Assembly (NCBI GenBank): GCA_963644855.1
Contig: CAVIQL010000005.1
Span: 1-64,000 of the forward strand
DNA from: UBA6398 sp963644855
GTDB lineage: Bacteria; Bacteroidota; Bacteroidia; Bacteroidales; Bacteroidaceae
Length of the DNA: 64,000 nucleotides
Reading direction: 5' to 3'
The translations under genes were made by a program, and so were the position numbers. The notes below the pieces were generated by a model. It saw only the letters and a program-made list of their open reading frames with translations. It ran no database searches and had not been told where the DNA came from. Below are positions 45,603 through 55,367 of this stretch, piece after piece (position 1 is the stretch's first letter; each line of letters opens with the position of its first letter).

Positions 45603-48600
45603 TTATTTATTGTTCAGGATAATCAATTTCTTGGTTTTACTGCTTGAAGCTCCATTGCCTTCCGATACAGAAACGCGATAAAGGTATACGCCGCTGCCAA
45701 CTCTTGCACCTGCCGAATTAGTAAGGTTCCATGTTATCGGGAAATGCCCATAATCACTCTCACCATTGGTTGTGGTTTGCCATACAATCTGTCCGTAGCT
45801 GTCGTAAACGCGCACCGTGAATTTCACGTCGGTTAATGGACGGTCGTAGGATATATTAAATACCGCCGTTTCCGTAGCAGGGTTTGGATTGCATGTTATG
45901 TCGAGAATATTAGGCTTGAGATTTCTTACCGCTACAAAGTTTAAGGACGTAGAAGATGAGTTCCCAAGCATATCCCAAGCACGGAAAACAAGACGATGAT
46001 TGCCCGGTTCTAATTCTGGAATGGAATATCCCACGCTTCCACTTGTATACGTGCCAAAATTGTTCTGGAAATAATCGTTGAGCACGTATGTTGTGGCTGC
46101 GTTACCGTCTATAATCAGTTCAATGTCGTGTCCCACACCACTTCCTGTGGCATTAATTCCATCGCTGTCAGAGAGTATTGCAACAAAATAGGGTGTGGTG
46201 TTTGTTTTGTCTCCATCGCGGAAGTCTGGATTGTTGAGATATACAAACAGAGCTGGACCTGTGGAATCGTTCTTGAGTTCTCCCGAAGTATTTATCGCAA
46301 AGTTATTGTTCATTCCATGACATTCGGTTACGCGGTCGTTGCTTACGGCGTAAAGACTCATAAGACATGTTTCTGTTGAGTAGCTTGCGTCGATTGATAC
46401 TGGGAATTCAAATTTGAAGCGGCCATTTCTTACGGAATCTGTGCCGTCAAAAAGTCGGCGTGTGCGGTTGTAGAATTCGTAAGGCGTTTGTCCGTTCCCC
46501 GCATTGTCGTGGCAAGTGATTTTTTCAAGTTTGTCGTAAACCGTAGAAGTAACTACGCCGTTAAAATCGTTGAGAGTTGCACCTTTTTGCGAGGTAACGT
46601 GTCCTACAACTTGGGCAACGCTTCCCGCTGCAAGGTTTATAGCAGCGCCATTTGCTTTCTTGCCATTAATACTGTCGATAACAATTTTCCCAACTGGGGC
46701 TGCAAGTCGCAAAGCCGGGTCGCCCGCGAGAATATACTTCATCTTGTTTATCGTGTAGTCGGTTTGGTCGCTCGTAGAGGTCGAAGTAACGAGCGCACAT
46801 TTGGCTTTCATCAGAGCTTCTCCCATTGTCATAAGTTTCCCGTCCTCTTCGGTGAGAAGATATTTGGAAAGTTGCGTGTTAAGATAGAGATTGCGCGTAG
46901 AATATACCGAGCGTGTTGCACCGATAAAGGCCACAGAGCCGCCATTTTCGTTAAGCACGGCGCATTCTCCGATAGTTTCTTCTTGGGAATCGAAAGGAAT
47001 AATTTCGCACGAAGAAGTGATCCAAACAGATGGGTTGTTGGTCTTATTTTCTTTGAAATCGTTTAAAAGCAAAACCTTTTCGTGAGAAATTGATCCTGGA
47101 GCGCCGTGTCCTGTATAATTCATGATAAGCGCGCCATTGGTCATGTAGCTTTTAAGTTGCTTGGTGATTTCCGGATAAGAGTTTCCTGTTGCAGTTTTAA
47201 CCACAGTGTACGCGTCCCAATAAACTCTGCGCACATTATATTCGGTATGTTCGGTTTCTATCTGCTTTGCAATTTTCTCGGCGTCGCTCATTAATGAGTT
47301 GCTTGTCTTATCATCGTCGCCCATAATGCAGATAAGGTTTTTCCACGAGCCCACACTGTTGTTATACATGTATTTTATGGTTTTGTCAACCATGATTTTG
47401 GCTTCTGCTTCTGTGTGAACAGGGAAACGTCCTATGGCGATGTCGGGTTTTTCCGAGGCCATGGTTTTACCTTCGCCGTCGTCGAGATATGTAAAGAAGT
47501 CGTCTGTTACATAACAGTTGATTTCGTTTATTGAGTTCCACGATTCATAGCATAGCAAATAGTCGTTGGGCGATTGGCTTGCCCATTCTTTTGTAATCAT
47601 TCGGTTGTCCCACGCGGCATCGCCGAAAAGTAGCATGTAGCGCGGCATGTCTGCCGTAGTGGTTGCTCGGTCGTAAAACATCTTTGCGTATTTGCGGTAA
47701 GCTATTGCGTCGGGAGTGCCAGAGGAAAACTCGTTGTAGATTTTATCTGCTTCAACGATTTTCACCCGCAGGTTGTCGTGGGCTTCGTGTGCTGCTGCCA
47801 ATCGTTTAGCTTGCGTTGTGAGTTTGCCACTTGTCGGAACAATTATTATCATGTCGAATACCGAGTCGCCGTGAAGGTCTTGGTTTTTCAATTTCTCAAC
47901 CATCGTTGGGGTGGGGAACGTTTCTGCTGTGTTTACAACTATATATCTTTCGGCTGATTGCGGCAATGTAACGTTTAATGTGCCTCCTGACAAGTTTCCG
48001 GTTATGTTTTGTTGTGGACGTCCTGCGATTCCGAGTCGCCATACTCGTGTGTTATTGTCGGCAGAGGATATGGCGTAGTTTCCTGCTCCGCTATGAGATG
48101 GGTCGCATAGTTCGAAATATGGAGTAGAAAGGTTTAGTTTGCGAGTATAGTTGAGGCGGATATAATCAAGTCGCGCCGAGTGTCCCGAAGTCGTGGTAAA
48201 GCGCACACTGTTTGAGGTCCCGAGTGCCGAAGTTTGGTAGGTTTTTTCAAGCACTCTTGCTTTGTTGCCTTGTTCTCCCAAATTGGTGTTGTTGAGTAGG
48301 GGTATGCTCATATTACCAAGGGTTGCCGAGTTTACTTCGCTTGTTACGATTGTGGCAGACGAAGCATCGGAGGCTGAAAATGAGATACTGACGAATTGTT
48401 GTTCGTTGGTGTCGATTTCGGGTGCGGCAACCGAGAATGACTTGGTATTGCCGTTTGCAAAATCATAGCTGTCGTAGAATTGCTGTCCTCCGCTATACCA
48501 ACTATATGCGTCTTCTTCGTAAAGAGAGTGCCAGGGAATTGTGGTGCGCGGCTCATCGGTGCTCGTTGTTGCTTCGGCGTCTTGCATGCTAAGGGGATTG

Positions 48601-49418
48601 TCGCCCTCGGTCAAGAAGAAATAGGAATAAGACGAGTAGGGGTTATTGATATGCCGCCATTTGTTGCGTACATAACGCCATTTGGTTGTGCCGTTGGCGT
48701 AGAAAAGTATTTTGGAGCCGTTGCGATAGAGCGGAACTTCTTCAAGGTCGTCATAGTTTTTGTTGTCGCCCGAATAAGTTATGACGGAGTCTTGCATTAG
48801 TCCGCCGTAGCCGTAAAGTTTTACCTTGTCGGGGTTGGAAAAACCTGCTGACGAGAGAAAAGATTTGGTTAACTGATAAACGCCCTCTTTTTCCACACGA
48901 ATTTTCACCCATTTGCCTGTGGCGAGAACGGAGTGAGATGCATATCTGTCGCCTGTGGCAGAAGTGGCTCTTGTTGAGCGAGCTGCGGCAAGCACATTTC
49001 GATAAACTGCTAACTTACAAGTTTTCAACCGATAGTATATTCCGTTGCGTTTTACATAGGGATAGAATGAAATGTCGAGCACTCCTTGCTTGCGTTCTAT
49101 GGTGGTGTTGCATTCTATGTTTATTTCCTCCGAAATGTTTGCCTTGCTTTTTGCCAACCACTCGCTGTCCTGTGCATTCAGTCGCTCAAATTCGGGATAC
49201 TCAGCCTTTACTGTAAATTCGGTATTGGTATAGTTTGCGCCCACGTTTATTTGTGTGGAATAGATGGGCGTTGCGCTATTGTCGGCAAGGCTTTCGGTTG
49301 GTATTGTAATGAATTTTCCTTCGCCTACAATGCCCACGCTGTCAACGTTGTCGGCTGCCAAAAGGTTGGCAACTCCTGCAAAAAGCACCAAGAAAAGGAG
49401 TATATATTTTTGCCTCAT
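45603..49418 (-). CDS. porU: type IX secretion system sortase PorU
   Basis: 1271 aa surface cysteine protease of the gingipain (C25) family that removes cargo sorting tails and links cargo to lipopolysaccharide. Signal peptide, long beta-rich N-terminal region, C25 domain from about 500 to 900 with His771 (YTGHGAPGS) and Cys804 (ITSSCEI) as likely catalytic dyad, then Ig-like domains and a C-terminal CTD (CNPNPATETAVFNISY to SGVYLYRVSVSEG). Co-transcribed with porV; 38 bp downstream of the FAH-like gene. Confidence 0.93.
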   Translation of the reverse strand: MRQKYILLFLVLFAGVANLLAADNVDSVGIVGEGKFITIPTESLADNSATPIYSTQINVGANYTNTEFTVKAEYPEFERLNAQDSEWLAKSKANISEEINIECNTTIERKQGVLDISFYPYVKRNGIYYRLKTCKLAVYRNVLAAARSTRATSATGDRYASHSVLATGKWVKIRVEKEGVYQLTKSFLSSAGFSNPDKVKLYGYGGLMQDSVITYSGDNKNYDDLEEVPLYRNGSKILFYANGTTKWRYVRNKWRHINNPYSSYSYFFLTEGDNPLSMQDAEATTSTDEPRTTIPWHSLYEEDAYSWYSGGQQFYDSYDFANGNTKSFSVAAPEIDTNEQQFVSISFSASDASSATIVTSEVNSATLGNMSIPLLNNTNLGEQGNKARVLEKTYQTSALGTSNSVRFTTTSGHSARLDYIRLNYTRKLNLSTPYFELCDPSHSGAGNYAISSADNNTRVWRLGIAGRPQQNITGNLSGGTLNVTLPQSAERYIVVNTAETFPTPTMVEKLKNQDLHGDSVFDMIIIVPTSGKLTTQAKRLAAAHEAHDNLRVKIVEADKIYNEFSSGTPDAIAYRKYAKMFYDRATTTADMPRYMLLFGDAAWDNRMITKEWASQSPNDYLLCYESWNSINEINCYVTDDFFTYLDDGEGKTMASEKPDIAIGRFPVHTEAEAKIMVDKTIKYMYNNSVGSWKNLICIMGDDDKTSNSLMSDAEKIAKQIETEHTEYNVRRVYWDAYTVVKTATGNSYPEITKQLKSYMTNGALIMNYTGHGAPGSISHEKVLLLNDFKENKTNNPSVWITSSCEIIPFDSQEETIGECAVLNENGGSVAFIGATRSVYSTRNLYLNTQLSKYLLTEEDGKLMTMGEALMKAKCALVTSTSTSDQTDYTINKMKYILAGDPALRLAAPVGKIVIDSINGKKANGAAINLAAGSVAQVVGHVTSQKGATLNDFNGVVTSTVYDKLEKITCHDNAGNGQTPYEFYNRTRRLFDGTDSVRNGRFKFEFPVSIDASYSTETCLMSLYAVSNDRVTECHGMNNNFAINTSGELKNDSTGPALFVYLNNPDFRDGDKTNTTPYFVAILSDSDGINATGSGVGHDIELIIDGNAATTYVLNDYFQNNFGTYTSGSVGYSIPELEPGNHRLVFRAWDMLGNSSSTSLNFVAVRNLKPNILDITCNPNPATETAVFNISYDRPLTDVKFTVRVYDSYGQIVWQTTTNGESDYGHFPITWNLTNSAGARVGSGVYLYRVSVSEGNGASSSKTKKLIILNNK

Positions 49419-49456
49419 GTTATTTTTCTTTTTCAGTGTTTAGCCTTGTGGCGGCT

Positions 49457-50074
49457 TTATTTTATATTGAATTCAATCAATTTCTCGTTGTTCGCAAATC
49501 CAATAACGTGGGTATTGGGTGCGGCGGTGAACGAAATGTTGTGGATTGGTAGCAACATTATGTCGCCTTGTCTCAAACTCATGTACTCACTTGCGGTGGC
49601 AATGGCTTCGTTTGCGGCATCGGGCATGCTATTTATTGTTGACACCATTTCTTTGTCGCCAGCTTTTATGCGGATTTCCAGATTTTCAGCTGCGTCGTAG
49701 TATGGCTTGATGTCGGCAAAATTTCCGCACGATACTGCTCCGTCAAAGTTTTCTGCCATATGCCATGGTTTTCCTGCCTTTTGCATCGCAGCTTTCAGAC
49801 TGGCGAGTTCAAACTTTATGGCAATGCTCAACGCATCGTAGTAGCGGGGTGCAAAACGTGCGGGAATACTTTTCCCCAACCTGCTGATTTTTAACGCCAC
49901 ACAGGCTTTGGCTGTGCAATCTCCGCCCCAATCGGGTACAAACACCGGTTTGCCATGAGTGAGTAGCGCAGTGTCGGCAAGCGTTGCTATCCGCATGCTT
50001 TCGTTCTCTTTATCTAACGCGCTGAATGCTTCTTTATTGCAATATATATGGGGTTCAACTACAATTATTTTCAT
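49457..50074 (-). CDS. fumarylacetoacetate hydrolase (FAH)-like protein, divergent
   Basis: 205 aa. FAH-family traces: GKPVFVPDWGGD, CVALKISRLGKSIPARFAPRYYDALSIAIKFE and GKPWHMAENFDGAVSCGNF, which lines up with the usual GLPWE.AK.FD. Some expected metal-ligand Glu/Asp positions are hard to place, so activity is uncertain. The start at 50074 is chosen because upstream sequence to 50224 lies in repeat array K. Immediately precedes porU (38 bp), probably one transcript. A TATTTTTG box (minus) lies at 50097-50104. Confidence 0.65.
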   Translation of the reverse strand: MKIIVVEPHIYCNKEAFSALDKENESMRIATLADTALLTHGKPVFVPDWGGDCTAKACVALKISRLGKSIPARFAPRYYDALSIAIKFELASLKAAMQKAGKPWHMAENFDGAVSCGNFADIKPYYDAAENLEIRIKAGDKEMVSTINSMPDAANEAIATASEYMSLRQGDIMLLPIHNISFTAAPNTHVIGFANNEKLIEFNIK

Positions 50075-50187
50075 TGCCACACAGTATTTCCAAATACAAA
50101 AATAAGAATTTCCCTTTAATTTTGCGCTCCTCCGCCTTTGCGTGCCTCTAAAAAGCCATTCGCTGGGGTGGGGAAAGAAAGGCGTAA

Positions 50188-50292
50188 AAACGATATGGGA
50201 TATCGTAAAAACAATGTCTGACATTTTTTGAAAAAGGTCGGATATTGTTTAAAAAATATCCGATATTATTTTTGCGATAAGCCGCATGCTTT
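50188..50292. repeat. 21-bp phased repeat array K
   Basis: Five units centred at 50198, 50219, 50240, 50261 and 50282: GATATGGGATATC, AATGTCTGACATT, AAGGTCGGATATT, AATATCCGATATT and GATAAGCCGCATG. Its right end (50260-50283) is the exact reverse complement of the left end of array H (32920-32943). Confidence 0.92.
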
Positions 50293-50399
50293 TTATCACC
50301 ACATTCTCTACCTAAAAAACATCTCCCCAAAACTAACAAAGCATTAGTTTTTATCTTGAAAAAAAATCATCGGACTGTAATATTTCAGCATGCCGTTTT

Positions 50400-50483
50400 C
50401 AAGACATCGGTTCTCATAAAAAAATCCAAGGCTTCTAATTTAAATTGGGTCTGATATAATTTAAACAAGATGCCTTGGAATTT
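50400..50483. repeat. 21-bp phased repeat array L (mixed classes)
   Basis: Units centred at 50410, 50431, 50452 and 50473: ACATCGGTTCTCA, CCAAGGCTTCTA-type, TGGGTCTGATATA and AAGATGCCTTGGA. It mixes the CCAAGG/CCTTGG class with one TCTGATAT unit, so the hairpin arms enclose a foreign unit. It lies in the same 503-bp gap as array K, out of phase with it; the rest of the gap holds nothing recognised. Confidence 0.75.
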
Positions 50484-50577
50484 TTGGCTGAATATATCAA
50501 GAAAGATTATTGCTGTTACTTCTTCAAAATTCTCTCGTTGAACATTACCTGGTATGTGCAATTTTTGCACGTGCATA

Positions 50578-50964
50578 TTATACTGTTATTTCCAGCAGTA
50601 TTCCCTCAAAGCCTTTTACACAACTCTCATAATATCCGTCGCCTGTGGTTCGCGGACCGCTGAGCGTTTCATAGCCATCGGCAGAGAGCATTGCGGTCAG
50701 ACAGTCAACTGCCTCCTTGCTACCCACAGAAAAAGAGAGATGGACGAAGCCTGCATGGAATTGTTTTGCATTGTCGCCTTCCACTTCAGGACGAGTCATA
50801 ATTTCGAGCCGTGTCGGTCCATCGGGAAACGTAAGGATATAAGTGCGAAGATTAGTACGGAGATTATGATACATGGTGTTGGAAACTCCCTGGAAGTATT
50901 TCTCGAAGAAGCCTCTCATTCCCTCTAAATCTCTGCAATACAATGCAACGTGTTCTATCTTCAT
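50578..50964 (-). CDS. VOC-superfamily (glyoxalase/bleomycin-resistance-like) protein
   Basis: 128 aa single VOC module pair: KIEHVALYCRDLEGMRGFFEKYF at the N-terminus and FVHLSFSVGSKEAVDCL ... GYYESCVKGFEGILLEI at the C-terminus. Metal-ligand candidates are His5, Glu54-region (RLEIMT), His75 and Glu126. Likely a small lyase, isomerase or dioxygenase; substrate unknown. Lies alone, downstream of GLUG gene 2. Confidence 0.82.
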   Translation of the reverse strand: MKIEHVALYCRDLEGMRGFFEKYFQGVSNTMYHNLRTNLRTYILTFPDGPTRLEIMTRPEVEGDNAKQFHAGFVHLSFSVGSKEAVDCLTAMLSADGYETLSGPRTTGDGYYESCVKGFEGILLEITV

Positions 50965-51012
50965 GATTATTGAGTTTGTTATATGTTAATAATTAGTAGT
51001 TTCTAACAGAAA

Positions 51013-51049
51013 AGAAAGCCGCGTCGCTTTTTCTGCGGCACGGCTTTCT
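51013..51049 (-). terminator. terminator of GLUG gene 2
   Basis: Stem AGAAAGCCG (51013-51021) with CGGCTTTCT (51041-51049), inner CGC/GCG pairing with mismatches. It follows the stop by 18 bp on the minus strand. Confidence 0.7.
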
Positions 51050-51067
51050 GAGAGTTAGTGTAATATC

Positions 51068-54000
51068 TTATTTAACGAGAACTTTCTCGGTGGTTCCGTC
51101 TGCCTTGCGAATGATATTTATACCCTTTTGCAAGCCCTGGAGACGCATACCGTCAACAGAGTAAACGCGAACAGCGCCGTTGGTCTTCTTGTTGTCTATG
51201 ATATCTTTTATGCCTACTACATCGTTTACGTATTTGCCGTTAACTTCATATACTTTCTGATGATCCTTGAACAATACGGGGTGAAGATCTGTGCCAAGAG
51301 TTTGGAAGAAGTTCTCTCCACCGCTCACACTGTCGTTGAGTGCATAGCAGAGACCGCCATCTTGTACGAAGTCGACGGTTACTTTCTGAACTTGGCTACC
51401 AATTGTTTCGTAGCAGTTCTTATAAACCGGGGTAGAAGAAGAACGGGTGAATGTATTAGTGCCATCTATACCTCTAACAAGTCCGATGTTGTAGCAATTG
51501 GTGAGCTCGCTGGCTGAACTGAGCCAACCACTAATACCAGCACTCTCATTTTTACCAATGATAGTACCTGCATTGTAGCAGTTCTTAATTCTCAAGAGTG
51601 TTCCTCCGTTATAGTTCACACCAACAATACCTGCTGCATTTGGACCATCGGCTGTTACAGAAGCTTCGTTGCCGCAGTTTTCGATAATAATCATACCGTC
51701 ATTCTTAGTAGCAGCGATAATACCTCCGGCATAGCCTGCACCATTTACGGTTATGCTACAAGAAGCGTCCATTGTTACATTCTTAATCTCAGCGCCAGCA
51801 CCTACATAGCTGAACAAACCTTGATGGGGCTCTGTGGTGTCGATAATGAGATTGCGAATTACGTGGTTCTGGCCATCAAATTTGCCAATGTAAGGAAGAG
51901 CATCGGTACCAATGCCGAGATAACCGTCAATACCGTCCATATCAATGTCGTTTGCAAGAATTACGTTGATGTCGTTGTTTGCAAAACCGCTGTTGATATC
52001 ATTGGAAAGTGCCAAAAGTTGTGCGCCCGTAGAAATGAGACGACCACCGCAAGTACCGCAAATTCCGTCTGCGTCATAAGCGTGTTCAGGCTTGTTGAGT
52101 TCGCCTTCGGTATTTGAGAAAGTGAGATCAAGAACAGCACCGTCGCAATTCAAATCGCCTATAGCATAAACTACATTGTCGCCGCTGAAAGGAGTGGGAT
52201 ATTTGTCAGTTCCAATAGTCTGTGTCCAAGGTTTACCACCATTTTGTTTTTGGTTGAGCAAGAAGCAAAGTTCACCGCTGGCAACTTGGTCGACACCAAC
52301 TTCGGTAGCACGTGTATCAAGAACGAGTGTTCCGGGATCTACATAGTAGCAGTTCAAAATAGAAGGATTGTTGCGGCAGAGCATTGCGCTATTATTGTCG
52401 TCAGGAACAACGAATGTTTCGCCAGCTACGAAGCAGTTTTCGAGCACAACGGCTGCGCCACCGTTAGCATAGCCAATGAGACCACCGTTACCAGTTCCGT
52501 TTTCAGAAATAATGCTACCTACGAAGCCGCAATTGCGGAACACTACATGACCCTCGCCATTCGCAGCAACACCACCAATTGTAGCGTCGCCTATACGGAA
52601 ACTCTTAAGAGTTACAGTGCTCAAGCAGTTTTCGATTAATGCGTTGTTGCGCGCCGTACCGACAATACCACCAATCAGATAGCCTGTAGAAATAGTTCCA
52701 TCGACTCTAAGATTTTTTACAGTACCACCATCTACAACACTGAAGAGTGAAGCACGACCAAGAGTGTCTTTGCGATCATAAGCTACGGTTACAATATGAT
52801 TCTGACCATCGAAAATACCACCGAAGTCTTTGGTGCTACCAATCATCACCGAGTCGGCGCTATATTTAGTGAAATCAATATCGCTTGTAAGTTTAGCGTT
52901 TACTTTTCCGTTGATTTTGCTCGTATAATGTGCGAACCAGTTGAGTTGTTCCGGGGTGGAAATCTCATAATATTCGTCAACAGGAGTCATATAGTCCTTC
53001 TTAACATCAGCACAGAAGGAGCAAATACCATCTTGATAGTCGTGGGGTTCGGTTACCGAGTTGTTGGTGTTCGAATAACCTTCACCGCCAGCTGGTGTAC
53101 CGTCGCAATGCAAAGTACCTACGGCATAAACTACGCCATGAGTATTGAAAGGCACAGGATGTGCGTCAACATCGCCACCATTGTCAAGATTTTGATACCA
53201 TGAAACGGTGTCGCTACGAAGACTGTTGAGGTAGTATGCAAGTTCGCCGCTACCAATTTGTTCTTCGGTAATTTGCTTAGCGCCTGAGGTAGGAAGATTA
53301 AGATTAGCTGCGTCTACATAATAGCAGTTCTTGATAGTGGGAGAATTACGGACGATGATATTGTTGTCGCCGTCTTGCACGTTGAAAGTTGCGTTGACAT
53401 AGCAATTTTCTATAACCGCACCATTTTCGCCCCAACCAACGATACCACCATTACCATAAGAAGTAACGTCATTTATTTCGCCAAAGAAAGCGCAATTGCG
53501 CACTTTGCCGCCAGAACTAATCGCAGCAATACCAGCATATGTAGCATCGCCTTCCAATTCTGAGATAACAGAAACAGTACTAATACAGTTTTCAACACAA
53601 GAGTTTCCGCCTACAAGATAAGCTGCGATACCAGATGCATGTTTACGGGTAGTTACAATATCACCTTCGGTAATGAGGTTACGGATTGTACCTTTGTTGT
53701 AACGGAATAGGGAAACATATTGTTCTTCTGTGTCGTAGCTGATAGTAATCTTGTGTCCTTGACCATCAAACCAGCCATTGAAATCATGACCGCCTTTACC
53801 AATCAAAACACCCATCTGAGTGTATTCGCTGAAATCGATATCGTTCATGATACGTACGTATACGTTCTTAGTGCCGTCCAAACTGTTTACATAAGCAGCG
53901 AGCCAGTTGAGTTGTTTTGCGTCGCTAATTTCATAAACGCTGTCGTTCTTCGTTATATAGTTGAAATCAACTGCTTCACAATAGGAGCAAACACCATCAA

Positions 54001-54964
54001 CATAGTCGTGGGCATCTTGTACTGTCTGATTGGTGTTTGAGAAAGTAGCATCTTCATAAAGTGTACCGTCGCAATGCAAAGCGCCTACGGGATAAACCAC
54101 GCTGTGAGTGCTGTCGAGCACAGGAATTGCGTCGGGAGTTCCAGCATCAAGGTTCTGATACCAAGCAATACTGTCGCTGCGATTTTCATTAAGGTAGTAA
54201 GTAAGCATACCATTTGCAAGCATTTCTTCGCTAATGGAATCGCCTTGAATTCCCTCGATATCATAAACGTTTTTAGTTGAAGGAGGGTTACGGAAAAGCT
54301 TTTTGTCTCCGTCAACACCTTCTACTGCGCCAGTGTTAAAGAAGTGTGTAACTTTTGAATTCGGTCCCATCCAACCTGACAAGGCTGCAGATTCACCGGT
54401 TCCCGTAACGTTACCAGTATTATAGGCATTGAGTACGATAAAGGTACAGGCTGTACTCATACTCACGCCAATAATTCCGGCAGTATTTATTCCACCGGTA
54501 ATATTAGCTTCGTTACCTACATTTGTAAAGTAGGCAGTACCCGAACCAACTGAGCCGCCGGCAATACCAGCAGTGTAATCTCCACCAGTGATAGAGCACG
54601 AACTGTCGATGATAACGTTCTTTATCACGCAGCCGTCGCCTATGTATCCGAACAAGCCCTGATGGGTTTCGGTTGAGTTTATTACAAGATTTTTAATCCT
54701 GTGCCCTTGGCCGTCAAAGATTCCCTTAAACGGAACTAATTCCGTTCCGACAGGTTCCCAGGCCACATCTTGGAAATCGATGTCCGTAGTCAGCGCACCT
54801 TTAATGGTATCGTTGCCTGCAGCAACCAGACTTCCGTACTCTGCAAAATCACTTGCGTTAGTGATTTGGTATACTCCGTCAACAATATCTATGGCCATGG
54901 CGTTCATAGACACCAAGCAAGACATTGCTGCCGCGAGTATAGAAAAGCGTAGTCCTTTCTTCAT
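51068..54964 (-). CDS. giant GLUG-motif surface protein with T9SS tail (copy 2)
   Basis: 1298 aa paralogue of the product of 7306-11283. Signal peptide ends NAMA; modules start near residues 25, 338, 663 and 975, each with a motif such as YEISTPEQLNWFA, then DIDF and GLUG-like strands (GLFGYI, IKNVI, IENCLSTV, GGIVG). Linkers carry NCDG-type and H.Y..G.C..C motifs (HDYVDGVCSYC, HDYQDGICSFC, HAYDADGICGTC). The tail RVYSVDGMRLQGLQKGINII is a T9SS signal. Likely a surface beta-helix; ligand unknown. The -7 box TATATTTG (minus) at 55030-55037 matches copy 1. Confidence 0.85.
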   Translation of the reverse strand: MKKGLRFSILAAAMSCLVSMNAMAIDIVDGVYQITNASDFAEYGSLVAAGNDTIKGALTTDIDFQDVAWEPVGTELVPFKGIFDGQGHRIKNLVINSTETHQGLFGYIGDGCVIKNVIIDSSCSITGGDYTAGIAGGSVGSGTAYFTNVGNEANITGGINTAGIIGVSMSTACTFIVLNAYNTGNVTGTGESAALSGWMGPNSKVTHFFNTGAVEGVDGDKKLFRNPPSTKNVYDIEGIQGDSISEEMLANGMLTYYLNENRSDSIAWYQNLDAGTPDAIPVLDSTHSVVYPVGALHCDGTLYEDATFSNTNQTVQDAHDYVDGVCSYCEAVDFNYITKNDSVYEISDAKQLNWLAAYVNSLDGTKNVYVRIMNDIDFSEYTQMGVLIGKGGHDFNGWFDGQGHKITISYDTEEQYVSLFRYNKGTIRNLITEGDIVTTRKHASGIAAYLVGGNSCVENCISTVSVISELEGDATYAGIAAISSGGKVRNCAFFGEINDVTSYGNGGIVGWGENGAVIENCYVNATFNVQDGDNNIIVRNSPTIKNCYYVDAANLNLPTSGAKQITEEQIGSGELAYYLNSLRSDTVSWYQNLDNGGDVDAHPVPFNTHGVVYAVGTLHCDGTPAGGEGYSNTNNSVTEPHDYQDGICSFCADVKKDYMTPVDEYYEISTPEQLNWFAHYTSKINGKVNAKLTSDIDFTKYSADSVMIGSTKDFGGIFDGQNHIVTVAYDRKDTLGRASLFSVVDGGTVKNLRVDGTISTGYLIGGIVGTARNNALIENCLSTVTLKSFRIGDATIGGVAANGEGHVVFRNCGFVGSIISENGTGNGGLIGYANGGAAVVLENCFVAGETFVVPDDNNSAMLCRNNPSILNCYYVDPGTLVLDTRATEVGVDQVASGELCFLLNQKQNGGKPWTQTIGTDKYPTPFSGDNVVYAIGDLNCDGAVLDLTFSNTEGELNKPEHAYDADGICGTCGGRLISTGAQLLALSNDINSGFANNDINVILANDIDMDGIDGYLGIGTDALPYIGKFDGQNHVIRNLIIDTTEPHQGLFSYVGAGAEIKNVTMDASCSITVNGAGYAGGIIAATKNDGMIIIENCGNEASVTADGPNAAGIVGVNYNGGTLLRIKNCYNAGTIIGKNESAGISGWLSSASELTNCYNIGLVRGIDGTNTFTRSSSTPVYKNCYETIGSQVQKVTVDFVQDGGLCYALNDSVSGGENFFQTLGTDLHPVLFKDHQKVYEVNGKYVNDVVGIKDIIDNKKTNGAVRVYSVDGMRLQGLQKGINIIRKADGTTEKVLVK

Positions 54965-55029
54965 GATTAGTAATTTAGTTTATTTGAAATATTGTTTAGT
55001 CGAGTTAGTTTGCTTTTCCCTTGTTTGTG

Positions 55030-55037
55030 CAAATATA
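55030..55037 (-). promoter_or_regulatory. -7 promoter element of GLUG gene 2
   Basis: Minus-strand TATATTTG, the same octamer as at GLUG gene 1, with a leader near 60 nt. A TTTG at 55062-55065 could be the -33 box, though the 24-bp spacer is long. Confidence 0.45.
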
Positions 55038-55217
55038 CACAAAAATAGCAATCGCGTATATCAAAAGCTCAAAAAACTTCGTTCTTTCCAATGTTTCAAT
55101 GCTAATTTTTGTAAACTCATGGCGAATTTTGAAAATACTCCCTGACGTTCTTTGCCCAACACGCATTGCAATGTGGCAAAAAAGGCTCGTTTTTTGCTTC
55201 TGCTTCCCGTCTGATTT

Positions 55218-55343
55218 TCATGGCAATGGATACCGCTAAAATTTCACGGCATCTAATTTAAATTCCAAGCCAGGGAATTTAAATTAGGTCGGACCTCGTT
55301 TTTACGATATCTGACGAAGTAAAATCCATATAGTTTTGAGCTT
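55218..55343. repeat. 21-bp phased repeat array M
   Basis: Units centred at 55228, 55249, 55270, 55291, 55312 and 55333; clearest are TAGGTCGGACCTC (55291) and GATATCTGACGAA (55312). Arms CTAATTTAAATTCC (55253-55266) and its complement (55274-55287) form a 14-7-14 hairpin. It lies between the fucosyltransferase-like gene's stop and the GLUG 2 promoter. Confidence 0.78.
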
Positions 55344-55367
55344 TTCTACAAGCCCCAAACAAGACCG

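Noticed and set aside
50075..50224. N-terminal extension of the FAH-like gene (starting MSDIVFTISHIVF)
   Set aside because: The extra residues come from repeat array K and do not resemble the family; the ATG at 50074 fits better and follows a -7 box.
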